In this document: piece after piece, positions 26,598 through 34,991 of the stretch
How the letters are laid out: every line of letters starts with the position of its first letter
Position numbering within the stretch: position 1 is the stretch's first letter
NCBI GenBank assembly: GCA_029251165.1
Contig: JAQXDW010000151.1
Span: 301,297 to 365,296 of the forward strand
DNA length: 64,000 bases
From: Myxococcota bacterium
Lineage (GTDB): Bacteria; Myxococcota_A; UBA796
Direction: 5' to 3'
Program-made: the position numbers and the translations under genes
Notes under the pieces: model-generated
What the model was told of the DNA's origin: nothing
The model's database searches: none
What the model saw: only the letters and a program-made list of their open reading frames with translations

Positions 26598-29500
26598 GTG
26601 CGGAGAACCACAACCATTCCAGGCCTGCTGCTGCTGCTGTCAGGCTGCTGCGCGCTGGTCTATCAGGTGACCTGGCTGCGACAGCTCCGGCTGGTGTTCG
26701 GTGCCAGTACGGCCGCCAACGCCGCGGTCCTGGCCATCTTCATGGGCGGCCTCGGGCTCGGCGGCCTCCTGCTGGGCCGGCGCGCGGACACCCACCCTCA
26801 CCCGCTGGCCCTGTATGGGCGGCTGGAGCTTGCGGTGGCCCTGTCTGCAGCAGCGAGCCCGTGGCTGGTCGACGGCGTGCGGCTGGTCTACGCCGGGCTG
26901 GGCGGCACGCCGGTCCTCGGCACCGGACCGGGCACCGTGGTCCGGCTGCTCCTGTCTGCTGCGGTCCTCGGGCTGCCGACCTTCCTGATGGGCGGCACCC
27001 TGCCAGCGGTGGTCCGGGCCGTCTGCAGTGCCGAGGACGTCGGGCGCAGGAGCCTGGGGCAGCTGTATGCGATGAACACCCTCGGATCCGTGGGCGGGGC
27101 GCTGCTCGCGACGTTCATCACCATCGAGGCAGTGGGAATCCGGACGAGCCTGTGGGGAGCGGTGGGCGTCAACCTCGCGGTGGCAGTGACCGCGATGGTC
27201 CTGGGCCAACGGTCTCCGGTCCCGCCCGCTGCGCCCGCTTCCACAGCAGACACCACGGGCCCCTCCGCACCGACCGGGCTCGTCCTGGTGTCCGCCGGCC
27301 TGACGGGGTTCGCCTTCCTGCTGATGGAGCTGGTCTGGTACCGAATGCTCGCTCCGCTGCTGGGCGGCTCGTCCTACAGCTTCGGCATGATCCTCGCGGT
27401 GGCGCTGCTGGGCATCGGCCTGGGCGGACTGGCGTATGGTGTCTTCGCCCGACGCGGCCGCCCGACCCTGCTGCTGTTCGCCGGGACGGCAGCGCTGGAG
27501 GCCGCCCTGGTCGCGCTGCCCCTGGCCCTGGGAGATGACTTTGCGCTGTGGGTTGCGGGCCTCCGGCCGCTGGGCGAGGCCGGCTTCTCCGCGCTGGTCG
27601 GGGTGTGGGGCATCATCGCCGCTGCCGCGATCCTGCCGGCTGCGATCGTCAGCGGCTTTCAATTTCCGCTGCTCGTCGGGCTCCTGGGTCGCGGCGGGCA
27701 GTCGGTCGGTCGGCAGGTCGGCCTGGCATACGCCTGCAACACCCTCGGCTCGATCGTCGGCTCCCTGGCGGGCGGCTTCGGACTGATCCCGCTGCTCGGC
27801 GCAGTCGGGGCGTGGCGGCTGGTGGTGGTGCTGCTCTCCGGGCTCGCCGCTGTCGCGATGATCGCCGGCACCGACCGACGACGGACCCCGATGCTGGCGG
27901 TGGTGCTGGGGGTGGTCCTCGGCCTCTCGCTTGCCTCCCGTCCCGGGCCGACTGCAGCATGGCGGCACAACGCCATCGGCGCTGGACGGTTCACCCCCGA
28001 CCCCGACCCGACCGTGCGCGCCGACGACCTCCAGGCCATCCGACGCTCGGTGATGTGGGAGACCGACGGCATCGAGAGCAGCATCGCGCTCGCCAGCACC
28101 ACCGGCAACGCCTTCGTCATCCACGGCAAGGTCGACGGACACGTCCTCGGCGATGCACCGACCAACCTCTGGCTCGGCCTGCTGCCCACCCTGCTGCACC
28201 CCGACCCGGCGCGGGTGCTGGTCATCGGACTGGGGACCGGACAGACCGCCGGATGGGCCGCCTCCGATGCCGCTGAGGTGATCGACGTCATCGAGCTGGA
28301 GCCGGCCATCGCAGACGTCGCGGCGGCCTGCGCGGACAGCAACCGCGATGCACTGGGTCGCCCGGAGATCGCAGTCCACTACGGCGACGCTCGGGAGTGG
28401 CTGATGTCCACCCCGGAGCGCTACGACGTCATCATCTCTGAGCCCTCCAATCCCTACCGGGCCGGCATCGCCAGCCTGTTCAGCGTCGAGTTCTACACCG
28501 CAGCCGACCAGCGGCTCGATGAAGATGGCCTGTTCCTTCAGTGGATCCAGGGCTACGAGCTGTCCGGAGAGACCCTCGCGGTTGCGCTGGCGACCCTCCG
28601 GAGGGTGTTCCCCCACGTCGAGATCTGGGAAGGCGCCTCGGACGGCGACCTGCTGCTGGTGGCCTCGCAGACTCCAGTCGCGCACGACGCCGCGCGGCTC
28701 TCTGCACGCCTGGCACAGTCGCCATGGCGGGAGGGACTGGTGTACGGCTGGCGGGTGGAGGGTCTCGCAGGCCTGTACGCCGCCTACATCGGCAACACCG
28801 CGCTAGTCGATGCCCTCTCAGACGGTGCTCCGATCAACACCGACGATCACCCGGTCATCGAATTTGGCTTCGCGAAGCATGTCGGTGCTGCCGGTGGTGT
28901 CTCAGTCGAGAACATCCGAGCCACGGCGTACTCTGGCCGCTGGGATTCGCCCCCGAATTCGGTGCTGCCCGACATCCGGGATCGCACCGAGGCGCGCCAC
29001 AGCAAGGCCATCGCCGGACGCTCTCCGCCCGGCGTGCCCGATGGTGTGAGCGGACCGCTGGCAGACCGGATGGCCGCACGGGTGGCGTGGTCGGAGGGTG
29101 ACCTCGTCGGTGCGATCGCAGCCTGGGACCGGCAGACCGCGCCCGCGCAGGGCCCGCTGGACCACCTCCTCCTCGGCGAAGGCCGGGCCGCCCTCGGCGA
29201 CGACCGCGCCCTGGAGCACGCCGCAGCCCTCCGCGACCTCCTCCCCACCGAGGCGGCACTCATCACCGCCCACCTCGCCGCATCTTCCAAAGCAGGGGCA
29301 GCAGCGGTCGCGCACCTCCAGTCTGCGCTGGCTCATGCCGCCTCCGATCCATGGGTCCACCCCGAGGCCCTGCGACGGGGGCTCGCCCTCGCAGTGGCCC
29401 TCAGCCAGCAGCTCGGTCCCGAGGCTGCCGCGATGCTCATCGAGCCGGTGCTGAACCCGTTCTCGGTGGGCAACCTCGACGAGGAGCGCCGCGCAATCGC

Positions 29501-29681
29501 CCTCCGGCTCGCCACCATTGCCGGGTTTGCCGACTACTGCGTCCGTGCCTTTGCCACCCTGGAGCCGCACGTCCCGCTGCACCCTGGCCTGCTGACCAGC
29601 CGGGTCCGCTGCTACGAGCAGGCCGAGCACCCGCTGCTTCCCCGAGCACGCGCCGAGCAGTCACGACACGTCTCGCAGTAG
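26598..29681 (+). CDS. Fused membrane/spermidine-synthase-like protein with C-terminal TPR region
   Basis: A 1027-residue three-part protein. Residues about 1-450 hold two sets of hydrophobic helices with signatures such as GASTAANAAVLAIFMGGLGL and GQLYAMNTLGSVGGALL. Residues about 530-760 form a spermidine-synthase/methyltransferase domain with VLVIGLGTGQTAG, IELEPAI and SEPSNPYRAGIASLFSVEFY. The last about 250 residues are Ala/Leu-rich helical repeats like TPRs. Proteins with this N-terminal plus synthase arrangement are common in Myxococcota and are usually called 'fused MFS/spermidine synthase'; real polyamine activity is unproven. GTG start. No obvious partner gene. Confidence 0.87.
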   Translation: MRRTTTIPGLLLLLSGCCALVYQVTWLRQLRLVFGASTAANAAVLAIFMGGLGLGGLLLGRRADTHPHPLALYGRLELAVALSAAASPWLVDGVRLVYAGLGGTPVLGTGPGTVVRLLLSAAVLGLPTFLMGGTLPAVVRAVCSAEDVGRRSLGQLYAMNTLGSVGGALLATFITIEAVGIRTSLWGAVGVNLAVAVTAMVLGQRSPVPPAAPASTADTTGPSAPTGLVLVSAGLTGFAFLLMELVWYRMLAPLLGGSSYSFGMILAVALLGIGLGGLAYGVFARRGRPTLLLFAGTAALEAALVALPLALGDDFALWVAGLRPLGEAGFSALVGVWGIIAAAAILPAAIVSGFQFPLLVGLLGRGGQSVGRQVGLAYACNTLGSIVGSLAGGFGLIPLLGAVGAWRLVVVLLSGLAAVAMIAGTDRRRTPMLAVVLGVVLGLSLASRPGPTAAWRHNAIGAGRFTPDPDPTVRADDLQAIRRSVMWETDGIESSIALASTTGNAFVIHGKVDGHVLGDAPTNLWLGLLPTLLHPDPARVLVIGLGTGQTAGWAASDAAEVIDVIELEPAIADVAAACADSNRDALGRPEIAVHYGDAREWLMSTPERYDVIISEPSNPYRAGIASLFSVEFYTAADQRLDEDGLFLQWIQGYELSGETLAVALATLRRVFPHVEIWEGASDGDLLLVASQTPVAHDAARLSARLAQSPWREGLVYGWRVEGLAGLYAAYIGNTALVDALSDGAPINTDDHPVIEFGFAKHVGAAGGVSVENIRATAYSGRWDSPPNSVLPDIRDRTEARHSKAIAGRSPPGVPDGVSGPLADRMAARVAWSEGDLVGAIAAWDRQTAPAQGPLDHLLLGEGRAALGDDRALEHAAALRDLLPTEAALITAHLAASSKAGAAAVAHLQSALAHAASDPWVHPEALRRGLALAVALSQQLGPEAAAMLIEPVLNPFSVGNLDEERRAIALRLATIAGFADYCVRAFATLEPHVPLHPGLLTSRVRCYEQAEHPLLPRARAEQSRHVSQ

Positions 29682-29762
29682 CGGGTGCCGTCCGGCATCA
29701 CAGCGCAGCTCGCCGCCGCGCGTCGGCACCAATAGACTGCCCACACAATCCGGAGGTTCCCC

Positions 29763-30104
29763 ATGATGCAGCTCATCTGCACCCGCACCTGAAGCACCTG
29801 TCGCAAGGCGGTCGCCTTGCTCAAGGAGCACCAGATCCCCTTCACCTACCGCGAGTACAAGAAGGACACCCTCACCGCAGACGAGATCCGCGCAGTCCTC
29901 GGAAAGCTCGGGATGACCGTCCGCGACGTGCTCCGCAAGCGAGACGCCGGCAAGCTCGGGCTGACCGGCGAGGAGTCCGATGATGCCCTCATCGACCTGA
30001 TGGCCGTCCACCCTGGCCTCCTCCAGCGTCCGATCGGCATCATCGGTGACCGCGCTGCGTTGGGACGTCCGGTGGAGAACCTGCTGACGCTGACCAGCGA
30101 CTGA
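29763..30104 (+). CDS. ArsC/Spx-family thioredoxin-fold selenoprotein (in-frame UGA = Sec)
   Basis: The reading frame is ATG ATG ... ACC TGA AGC ACC TGT CGC AAG, i.e. TRT-U-STCRKA, then a complete ArsC-like domain (AVALLKEH, KLGMTVRDVLRKRD, DLMAVHPGLLQRPI) to a TGA at 30102. In ArsC and Spx relatives the same place is a catalytic Cys (CxxS/CxxC); here the UGA at 29790-29792 sits exactly on it with Cys three residues later. GGAGG at 29752-29756 precedes the ATGs, which argues for translation from there and not from a later TTG. A hairpin just after the UGA fits a SECIS. About 112-113 residues. Likely a cytoplasmic oxidoreductase; arsenate as substrate is not certain. A simple nonsense mutation is the alternative. 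Confidence 0.88.
29803..29820 (+). promoter_or_regulatory. Candidate bacterial SECIS element
   Basis: GCAAGGC-GGTC-GCCTTGC makes a perfect 7-bp stem with a GGUC tetraloop 17 bases after the UGA codon. A lower CCU/AGG pairing flanks it across a small internal loop. Known bacterial SECIS hairpins lie 16-37 bases after the UGA and carry a G (often GGU) at the start of the apical loop for SelB binding, as in E. coli fdhF. The match of place, size and loop bases supports selenocysteine insertion. Confidence 0.82.
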
Positions 30105-30302
30105 TCGCACCCTGGGCGCAGGGAAAGCAGCTGCCACGACAGGGCTCGACGTCGGGTGGTGTCCTGGTGGCTGCTGCCGGCGTGTCGTCCGTGCGCCTTC
30201 ACACTTCTTTACAAAATCGGTGTGTTTGTTCGAGAAGATTGCTGGACGGTGGGCGTCTGGTGTTGGTGTCCGCACTGAAGCGACATCACCCTGGAGCACA
30301 CC

Positions 30303-30794
30303 ATGTCTCGTACCGTCCTCGCCGCTGGCTTCGCCGTCCTCGGTGCCTTCTCCATGGTCACCTTCTCCGCAGTGGCGTCGCCCGATGCACCTGCCGTCCA
30401 GCTGGAGTCTGTCGAAGCCGACGCGGCAGGGCAGGGTCGACCGGAGGACGGTCGTGCCCGAAAGGGCGGCAAGCGGGGCAAGAGCCTGATGTCAGCAGTC
30501 CAGGAACTCGACCTCACCGACGCCCAGCGCAGCCAGCTCGACGTCCTCAAGGCTGAGCAGCGCGCCGAGCGCGTCGGAAAGCCGAATCGTGCCAGCCAGC
30601 ATGGTGCTCCCGAGGATCTCCTGGGCGGTGCGCAGGATCGTGCTGCCGCCCATGCCGCACTCGATGCCCGCTACTCTGATCGGCTGGCGCGTGCCCACAG
30701 CAAGCTCGACCGCACCATGGACCTCCTCGACATCCTCACTCCCGAGCAGCAGCTCGCGCTGAGGGCAGAACTGAGAGCGGATCGCGCGCGCTGA
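30303..30794 (+). CDS. Spy/CpxP-like periplasmic protein
   Basis: A 163-residue protein with a signal peptide (AAGFAVLGAFSMVTFSAVAS) and a helical, Arg/Gln/Ala-rich mature part. Two LTxxQ-type motifs, LDLTDAQRSQL and LTPEQQLAL, mark the Spy/CpxP/CnrX group, which act as periplasmic chaperones or stress/metal sensors. No regulator is next to it. The 198 bases before it include an AT-rich stretch near 30205-30235 that may be the promoter, and GGAG precedes the ATG. The mature region between the two motifs is longer and more basic than in E. coli Spy. Confidence 0.82.
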   Translation: MSRTVLAAGFAVLGAFSMVTFSAVASPDAPAVQLESVEADAAGQGRPEDGRARKGGKRGKSLMSAVQELDLTDAQRSQLDVLKAEQRAERVGKPNRASQHGAPEDLLGGAQDRAAAHAALDARYSDRLARAHSKLDRTMDLLDILTPEQQLALRAELRADRAR

Positions 30795-31002
30795 GGATGC
30801 CATGGTGTCCCCGATGGGCGCGGTGGTCTCCAGCCCGGCGACCGCCGCCGCCTCACCGCTCTCGACGAGAGCCATCCCCTGCTCCCGGCGCTTGTCGATG
30901 CCACCGGAGACGAGGACGGAGCAGACTCCGAGAGGCAAGGGGTGCCGGTCGTCAGGCAGACCACGCTGCGGAGCACTGGACGATCCGCAGAGCCGAAGCC
31001 AC

Positions 31003-31761
31003 TCACTTCGCCTTGAGCAGCTCTGCGATCCGCGCCTCGTGACTGGTGTCGCCGTAGCCCGCGTAGGACGAGTCGATGCGCATCGAACGGTCGATCAGCA
31101 TGTAGGACGGGATCTGCCGAGAGAAGGTACCGGCGTCGATGAGCCCATCAAACAGGGCATCGTCCGGGTCGAGCACGACCGGGAAGTCCAGCCACTGCCC
31201 GTCCGCCCAGCGCTCCAGATCCAGGACCTCGACCGTGCCGCGCGCGCTGTCCTGGATGAGCAGCTGGATGATCACGAAGCCCGACTCCCGGTTGTCCTCC
31301 CACAGATCAGACAGGCCGTCGGTGAGCTTTACGTCTGGTGAAGACCAGGGTGCCGAGACCACGAACAGCACGACGTGACCGTAGAAGTCATACAGCGAGA
31401 CCGGTCGACCATACTGGTCGGTGAAGGAGTGGTCCGCCAGCTCATCGCCCAACGCCAGCCCCTCACCGATCACACCATTCGCTGCAGCCTCGTCGCCGAA
31501 GTCCGGCCAGTAGCTCGACTCATAGGGCCACGACCAGGGATCCTTCGGATCGGTTCCCCAGCCGCCCTCGTCGGTGTCGGAGAAGCCATCGCTGTCCGCA
31601 TCCTTGGCTGTGTCGGCGTCGGTGTCGGCGTCGGTGTCGGCGTCGGTGTCGGCGTCGGTGTCGGCATCGGCCTCAGCAGCAGGAGCGGTGTCGTCGTCCT
31701 TATCGCCGCAGCCGATGAGGATGCCCAGGAGGGCGCTCAGTGTGAGGGTGCGAATGATCAT
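31003..31761 (-). CDS. Redoxin-fold lipoprotein lacking active-site cysteines
   Basis: A 252-residue lipoprotein (ILIGC, Cys18) with a DADT linker, a Ca-binding-like DADSDGFSDTDEGG segment and then an AhpC/TSA-TlpA-like thioredoxin fold: HSFTDQYGRPVSLYDFYGHV followed by LFVVSAPWSSPDVK. In active relatives the motif after Trp is CxxC; here it is S-S-P-D, so thiol chemistry is not expected. The start at 31761 has GAGGAG upstream. It may be a binding or structural derivative of a redoxin. The 208 bases between its end and the Spy-like gene show no convincing gene or terminator. Confidence 0.87.
   Translation of the reverse strand: MIIRTLTLSALLGILIGCGDKDDDTAPAAEADADTDADTDADTDADTDADTAKDADSDGFSDTDEGGWGTDPKDPWSWPYESSYWPDFGDEAAANGVIGEGLALGDELADHSFTDQYGRPVSLYDFYGHVVLFVVSAPWSSPDVKLTDGLSDLWEDNRESGFVIIQLLIQDSARGTVEVLDLERWADGQWLDFPVVLDPDDALFDGLIDAGTFSRQIPSYMLIDRSMRIDSSYAGYGDTSHEARIAELLKAK
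31611..31668 (-). repeat. 12-base tandem repeat encoding Asp-Ala-Asp-Thr
   Basis: About four to five copies of GTCGGCGTCGGT (plus-strand reading) in frame within the redoxin-like lipoprotein gene; they encode the linker after the lipid anchor. The codon choices differ from the cytochrome gene repeat, so the two tracts probably expanded independently. Confidence 0.92.
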
Positions 31762-32155
31762 GGTTGTCTCCTCGTTTGACGCGTTCCATTTAGCCAACCG
31801 TCGCACAATCCGCGACAGTCGGGCGAAGTTGTCACAGCCGAGACTCACAGCAGGGAGCTGCGCGGCGTGCTGAAGAGTTCGGTGTGGTCGAAGATCCCTG
31901 CGGTCATGGCGCGCCAGGCATCCTCCAGCAACATTGACGCGATGCTGCATGGCTCCGCGCCCCGTCGCTGACGCTGCCTGTGACGATGTCCGATGGGCAC
32001 CCACCGTGCCTGGGGAGCTTGGTGTGCCTGCTGCTGAGGTTCGGATGGAGGGTGCTCAGCAACAATCGGTCACGCTCTGTCAGTGTTCTGTCGCAGTGGG
32101 AAGATCCCCCCCGCTCTCCTGGTTAGGGCTTCCAACGATAACGGAGGCCCCCCTC
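31762..32155. other. Divergent intergenic region, no gene seen
   Basis: The stretch lies between the divergent redoxin-like and START-like genes and probably holds two promoters. Frames that run through it have no family resemblance and would add implausible N-termini to the flanking signal peptides. A GGAGG at 32143-32147 belongs to the plus-strand gene. I see no strong palindrome or repeat. Confidence 0.5.
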
Positions 32156-32983
32156 ATGAACCTGCACAGACTCTGGAGTCAGCTGCTGCTGTGCGTCTTG
32201 CTCTGCCTACCTGGGCTGGAGGCACTCGCCGCCCCTACTCTTGGTGGTCAGACTGAACTTCGCACCCGAGATACGGACGCAAATCGTGTGTTGAACATGG
32301 CCCTGACGGATGCCTTCTGGCAGAGCGCCACCAAGAACAATTACACCGGCCAGCTCTACGACGAGATCCGGCTGCGCAGCTACAGCAGCGGATTTGTCAG
32401 CCTGGTCACGGGCGAGGGCGAGCAGGACTTCGAGCACACGGTCGTTGCAGACATCGTGTTTCGTCAGCAAAACGAGATCCCCCGTCACATCGAGGGTGCC
32501 AAGGACGTCGTGTTGCTGGGAGAGGGAATCGATCCGGTCAACGGCGCGCCGTATACCGACACCTTCTTCTACCTCGACATGACCTTGTTCTACGCCACCT
32601 ACACTCAGCGGATGTACCGCCTGGATGCTGGAGACGGTCGAACCATTCTCTACTTTGAGCAGCTCGACGAGAGCTTCGTGGATGCTGGCACCTGGGCGCA
32701 GTACCAGTCGACGATTCAGGCCACCTCCGACGCCGTCGAGCGGCGCTGGGTGGGCAATGCGGTCATCCCGGTCACCAAGATCTACGGGATGTTCATTGTC
32801 TCTCCGGGTGAGAACCGACAGACCCGCGTGACCTTCATCAACAGCCTCGCGTTTGGGGAAGGCACCGGAATGATCGCGCAGATGGGCAGCAAGATGCCGC
32901 CGGTCATTCGAGCCGGTCTCCAGAGCGGCTTCAACGCATGTGTCGCCATCGCTGGAAGCGAACAGAAGAAGCGCGGTCTGTAG
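32156..32983 (+). CDS. Secreted protein, possibly START/SRPBCC-like
   Basis: A 275-residue protein with a signal peptide (LLLCVLLCLPGLEALAA). The mature part is alpha/beta. The end (RVTFINSLAFGEGTGMIAQM, then a helix KMPPVIRAGLQSGF) resembles the last strand and long C-terminal helix of START/SRPBCC lipid-binding domains; this is a weak resemblance only. Start chosen at the ATG with GGAGG 9 bases upstream. It is 9 bases before the HTH gene, so they may be co-transcribed. Probably periplasmic. Confidence 0.72.
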   Translation: MNLHRLWSQLLLCVLLCLPGLEALAAPTLGGQTELRTRDTDANRVLNMALTDAFWQSATKNNYTGQLYDEIRLRSYSSGFVSLVTGEGEQDFEHTVVADIVFRQQNEIPRHIEGAKDVVLLGEGIDPVNGAPYTDTFFYLDMTLFYATYTQRMYRLDAGDGRTILYFEQLDESFVDAGTWAQYQSTIQATSDAVERRWVGNAVIPVTKIYGMFIVSPGENRQTRVTFINSLAFGEGTGMIAQMGSKMPPVIRAGLQSGFNACVAIAGSEQKKRGL

Positions 32984-32992
32984 AATCCCCCC

Positions 32993-33436
32993 ATGCCTCC
33001 TCGCCTGACCGTAGAGCCGCACCTGACGCTCAAGGAGCTCAAGAAGCGGTACCGCACGACCACTGAGCCCACCCTCCGCAGCCACTACCACATGGTCTGG
33101 CTGGTCGCGGATGGTCGCACGGTCACCGAGACGGCCGATCTGCTCGGCTTTGCGCGGCAGTGGGTGGCACGGGTCATCCACCGCTACAACAAGCTCGGCC
33201 CCGACGGCCTCGGCGATCAGCGCCACAAGAACACCGGCCATCCCGGCATCCTCACCGATGAGATCCGCGCAGAGCTGGCCGCTGCCCTCGCCGGTCCGCC
33301 GCCGGAGGGCGCGCGCTGGAGCGGTCCGGCGGTCACCCGCTGGCTGGAGGCGCGCCTGTCGCGGAAGATCTACGTGCAGCGCGCCTATGAGTGGGCCGCG
33401 CAGGTCGGCCACCCCATCCAGCGCGCCCGTGACTGA
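32993..33436 (+). CDS. Winged helix-turn-helix protein (IS630-type transposase N-terminus-like)
   Basis: A 147-residue protein. An HTH is visible at VTETADLLGFARQWVARVIHRYNKLGPDGL, followed by a second winged segment (GHPGILTDEIRAELAAAL, then WSGPAVTRWLEARLSRKI). This order matches the DNA-binding half of IS630/Tc1-type transposases, but there is no DDE catalytic domain after the stop and no terminal inverted repeats nearby. It may be a domesticated regulator or the remnant of an element. Compositionally it matches its neighbours. It follows the START-like gene closely. Confidence 0.8.
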   Translation: MPPRLTVEPHLTLKELKKRYRTTTEPTLRSHYHMVWLVADGRTVTETADLLGFARQWVARVIHRYNKLGPDGLGDQRHKNTGHPGILTDEIRAELAAALAGPPPEGARWSGPAVTRWLEARLSRKIYVQRAYEWAAQVGHPIQRARD

Positions 33437-33570
33437 CGGCGGACATCGGGAGATTGTGGGGCGACTCGTTGCTGGTCTGTCGGCACATGCTGCCCTCCGA
33501 GGCGTTGGGGGGCGGTCTGTACGGCGGACTCCCGCACCTGAGCTTCAGGGCCGTGATTCGTTTTTGAACT

Positions 33571-33639
33571 TTTAAGTACTTAAATGCGTTCTTGGATGTA
33601 CAGGTGGCGGCTGGATTTGCGGGCCTCCTCCTGGAGGCC
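33571..33639. promoter_or_regulatory. Perfect palindrome and hairpin upstream of the histidine kinase
   Basis: TTTAAGTACTTAAA at 33571-33584 is a perfect 14-base palindrome in an AT-rich patch, a possible operator. GGCCTCC-TCCT-GGAGGCC at 33622-33639 is a 7-bp stem with a 4-base loop and no following T-run, so it is not a normal terminator. Both lie in the 281-base gap before the GAF histidine kinase and may control it. Confidence 0.5.
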
Positions 33640-33717
33640 TCCAGCATTTGAGACCGGGCATACACAGCGCGATCGGTTGGGCTATGTGATCGTTGGTCTC
33701 CAGCATCTCAAGGCGCA

Positions 33718-34983
33718 ATGAATTCGACGGACTACGATGCCCTGCTGTCTTCGCTTCAGCATCGAGAAGCACTCCAGCAAGAGCTCCTGCGCTTTGGTCG
33801 CACGCTTCAGTCTGTGGAGAGCTATGGCGAGCTGCTCCTCGCGATCCAGACCTGTGTTCGGCAAGTGCTCGGCTACAAGAGCTCCTGGGTCTACCTGCTG
33901 AGTGAGGATCGGCAGAGCTGGTACGCGCTCTCTGCGGCCGGCGACGTCGCTGCCAAGGTCCTCAGCGACTTCCCCACGATCCCGATCACCAACATCGCGG
34001 CCTACAACGAGCTGCTCAGCGGAAACGGGCCGATGGTCATCGAGGATGCCCAATACGACGACCGAATCGACAAGCGCATCGCAGTGGCGATGGGAGCGCG
34101 CACGCTGATCAGCGTGCCGATGCGTCTGCTCAGCGAGCACATCGGCATGCTGGGGGTCGGGACCTTCAAGCCAGAGGGGATTCGGCTGCCCAGAGATGAG
34201 GAGCTGGACTTTCTGGAGAACATGGCCCGGAGCGTTGCTGCGGTCGCAGGCCGGCTGAAGATCAGCGAGGACCACCGGCGCATGGAGTGGGAGCGCCGCG
34301 ACCTGGAGTCGCGCTTCTTCCAGGCGCAGAAGCTGGAGAGCCTGGGCATGATGGCCGGCGGAGTGGCGCATGATCTCAACAACCTCTTCCAGGTCATCCT
34401 CGGCGAGGCGGAGATGGCTGAGATGGTCCTCAGCTCGGACCACCCGGCGCTGGACAACCTCACCCGGCTGACCAAGGTGGCCAACCAGGCGGTCGAGCTG
34501 GCTGAGCAGATGCTCATCTACGCGGGCCGCGGACCCCATGCCCGCCACCGGTTTGATCTGCGCGAGACCCTCGAGAAGATGCAGCGCTTGATGCGGGCGA
34601 CCCTCCCGAGGGGGGTGGCGCTTGAGCTCCAGCTCGGCGACGCTCCCCAGCCCATCGATGCCGATCCGGTCCAGATCCGTCAGGTCCTGATGAACCTGCT
34701 GACGAACGCTGCGGAAGCCATCGGTGAGAGCAAGGGGACCATCACCCTGAGCCTGGAGGGAGCACCCGGAGAGGTCGTGGTCGTGGTCTCAGACACCGGC
34801 TGTGGAATGGATGCCAAGACCCAGGAGCGGATCTTTGATCCGTTCTTCACGACTCGGCCGACCGGGCGTGGGCTGGGACTGGCGAGCGTCCATGGGATCG
34901 TTCGCGCCCATGGGGGAGAGATCCAGGTAGAGAGCGAGCTCGGGAGCGGGGCGACGTTCCGAGTGGCATTCATGCAGCGGTAG
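33718..34983 (+). CDS. Orphan GAF-domain sensor histidine kinase
   Basis: A 421-residue soluble protein. Residues about 20-185 are a GAF domain. The dimerisation/phosphoacceptor part has GGVAHDLNN (His218), and the ATPase has the N box NLLTNAAEA, the G1 box DTGCGMD, an F box FDPFFTT and the G2 box GRGLGLASVHG. It would sense a small cytoplasmic signal through GAF and phosphorylate a response regulator, but no regulator gene is adjacent. The H-box HDLNN is of the HPK4/NtrB-like type. It ends 8 bases from the convergent helicase gene. Confidence 0.93.
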   Translation: MNSTDYDALLSSLQHREALQQELLRFGRTLQSVESYGELLLAIQTCVRQVLGYKSSWVYLLSEDRQSWYALSAAGDVAAKVLSDFPTIPITNIAAYNELLSGNGPMVIEDAQYDDRIDKRIAVAMGARTLISVPMRLLSEHIGMLGVGTFKPEGIRLPRDEELDFLENMARSVAAVAGRLKISEDHRRMEWERRDLESRFFQAQKLESLGMMAGGVAHDLNNLFQVILGEAEMAEMVLSSDHPALDNLTRLTKVANQAVELAEQMLIYAGRGPHARHRFDLRETLEKMQRLMRATLPRGVALELQLGDAPQPIDADPVQIRQVLMNLLTNAAEAIGESKGTITLSLEGAPGEVVVVVSDTGCGMDAKTQERIFDPFFTTRPTGRGLGLASVHGIVRAHGGEIQVESELGSGATFRVAFMQR

Positions 34984-34991
34984 ACGGGGCC

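Noticed and set aside
29817..30104. TTG start giving a 95-residue ArsC-like protein without its active site
   Set aside because: It would discard the active-site region, and the GGAGG and ATGs lie upstream in the same frame, interrupted only by the UGA read as Sec.
30492..30938. Minus-strand frame across the Spy-like gene and the following gap, with protein-like text in its first 50 codons
   Set aside because: Most of it is antisense to the signal-peptide-bearing Spy-like gene, and no family is recognisable; treated as chance.
32993..33436. Complete insertion sequence around the HTH gene
   Set aside because: No DDE domain, no terminal inverted repeats and no target-site duplication visible around it.
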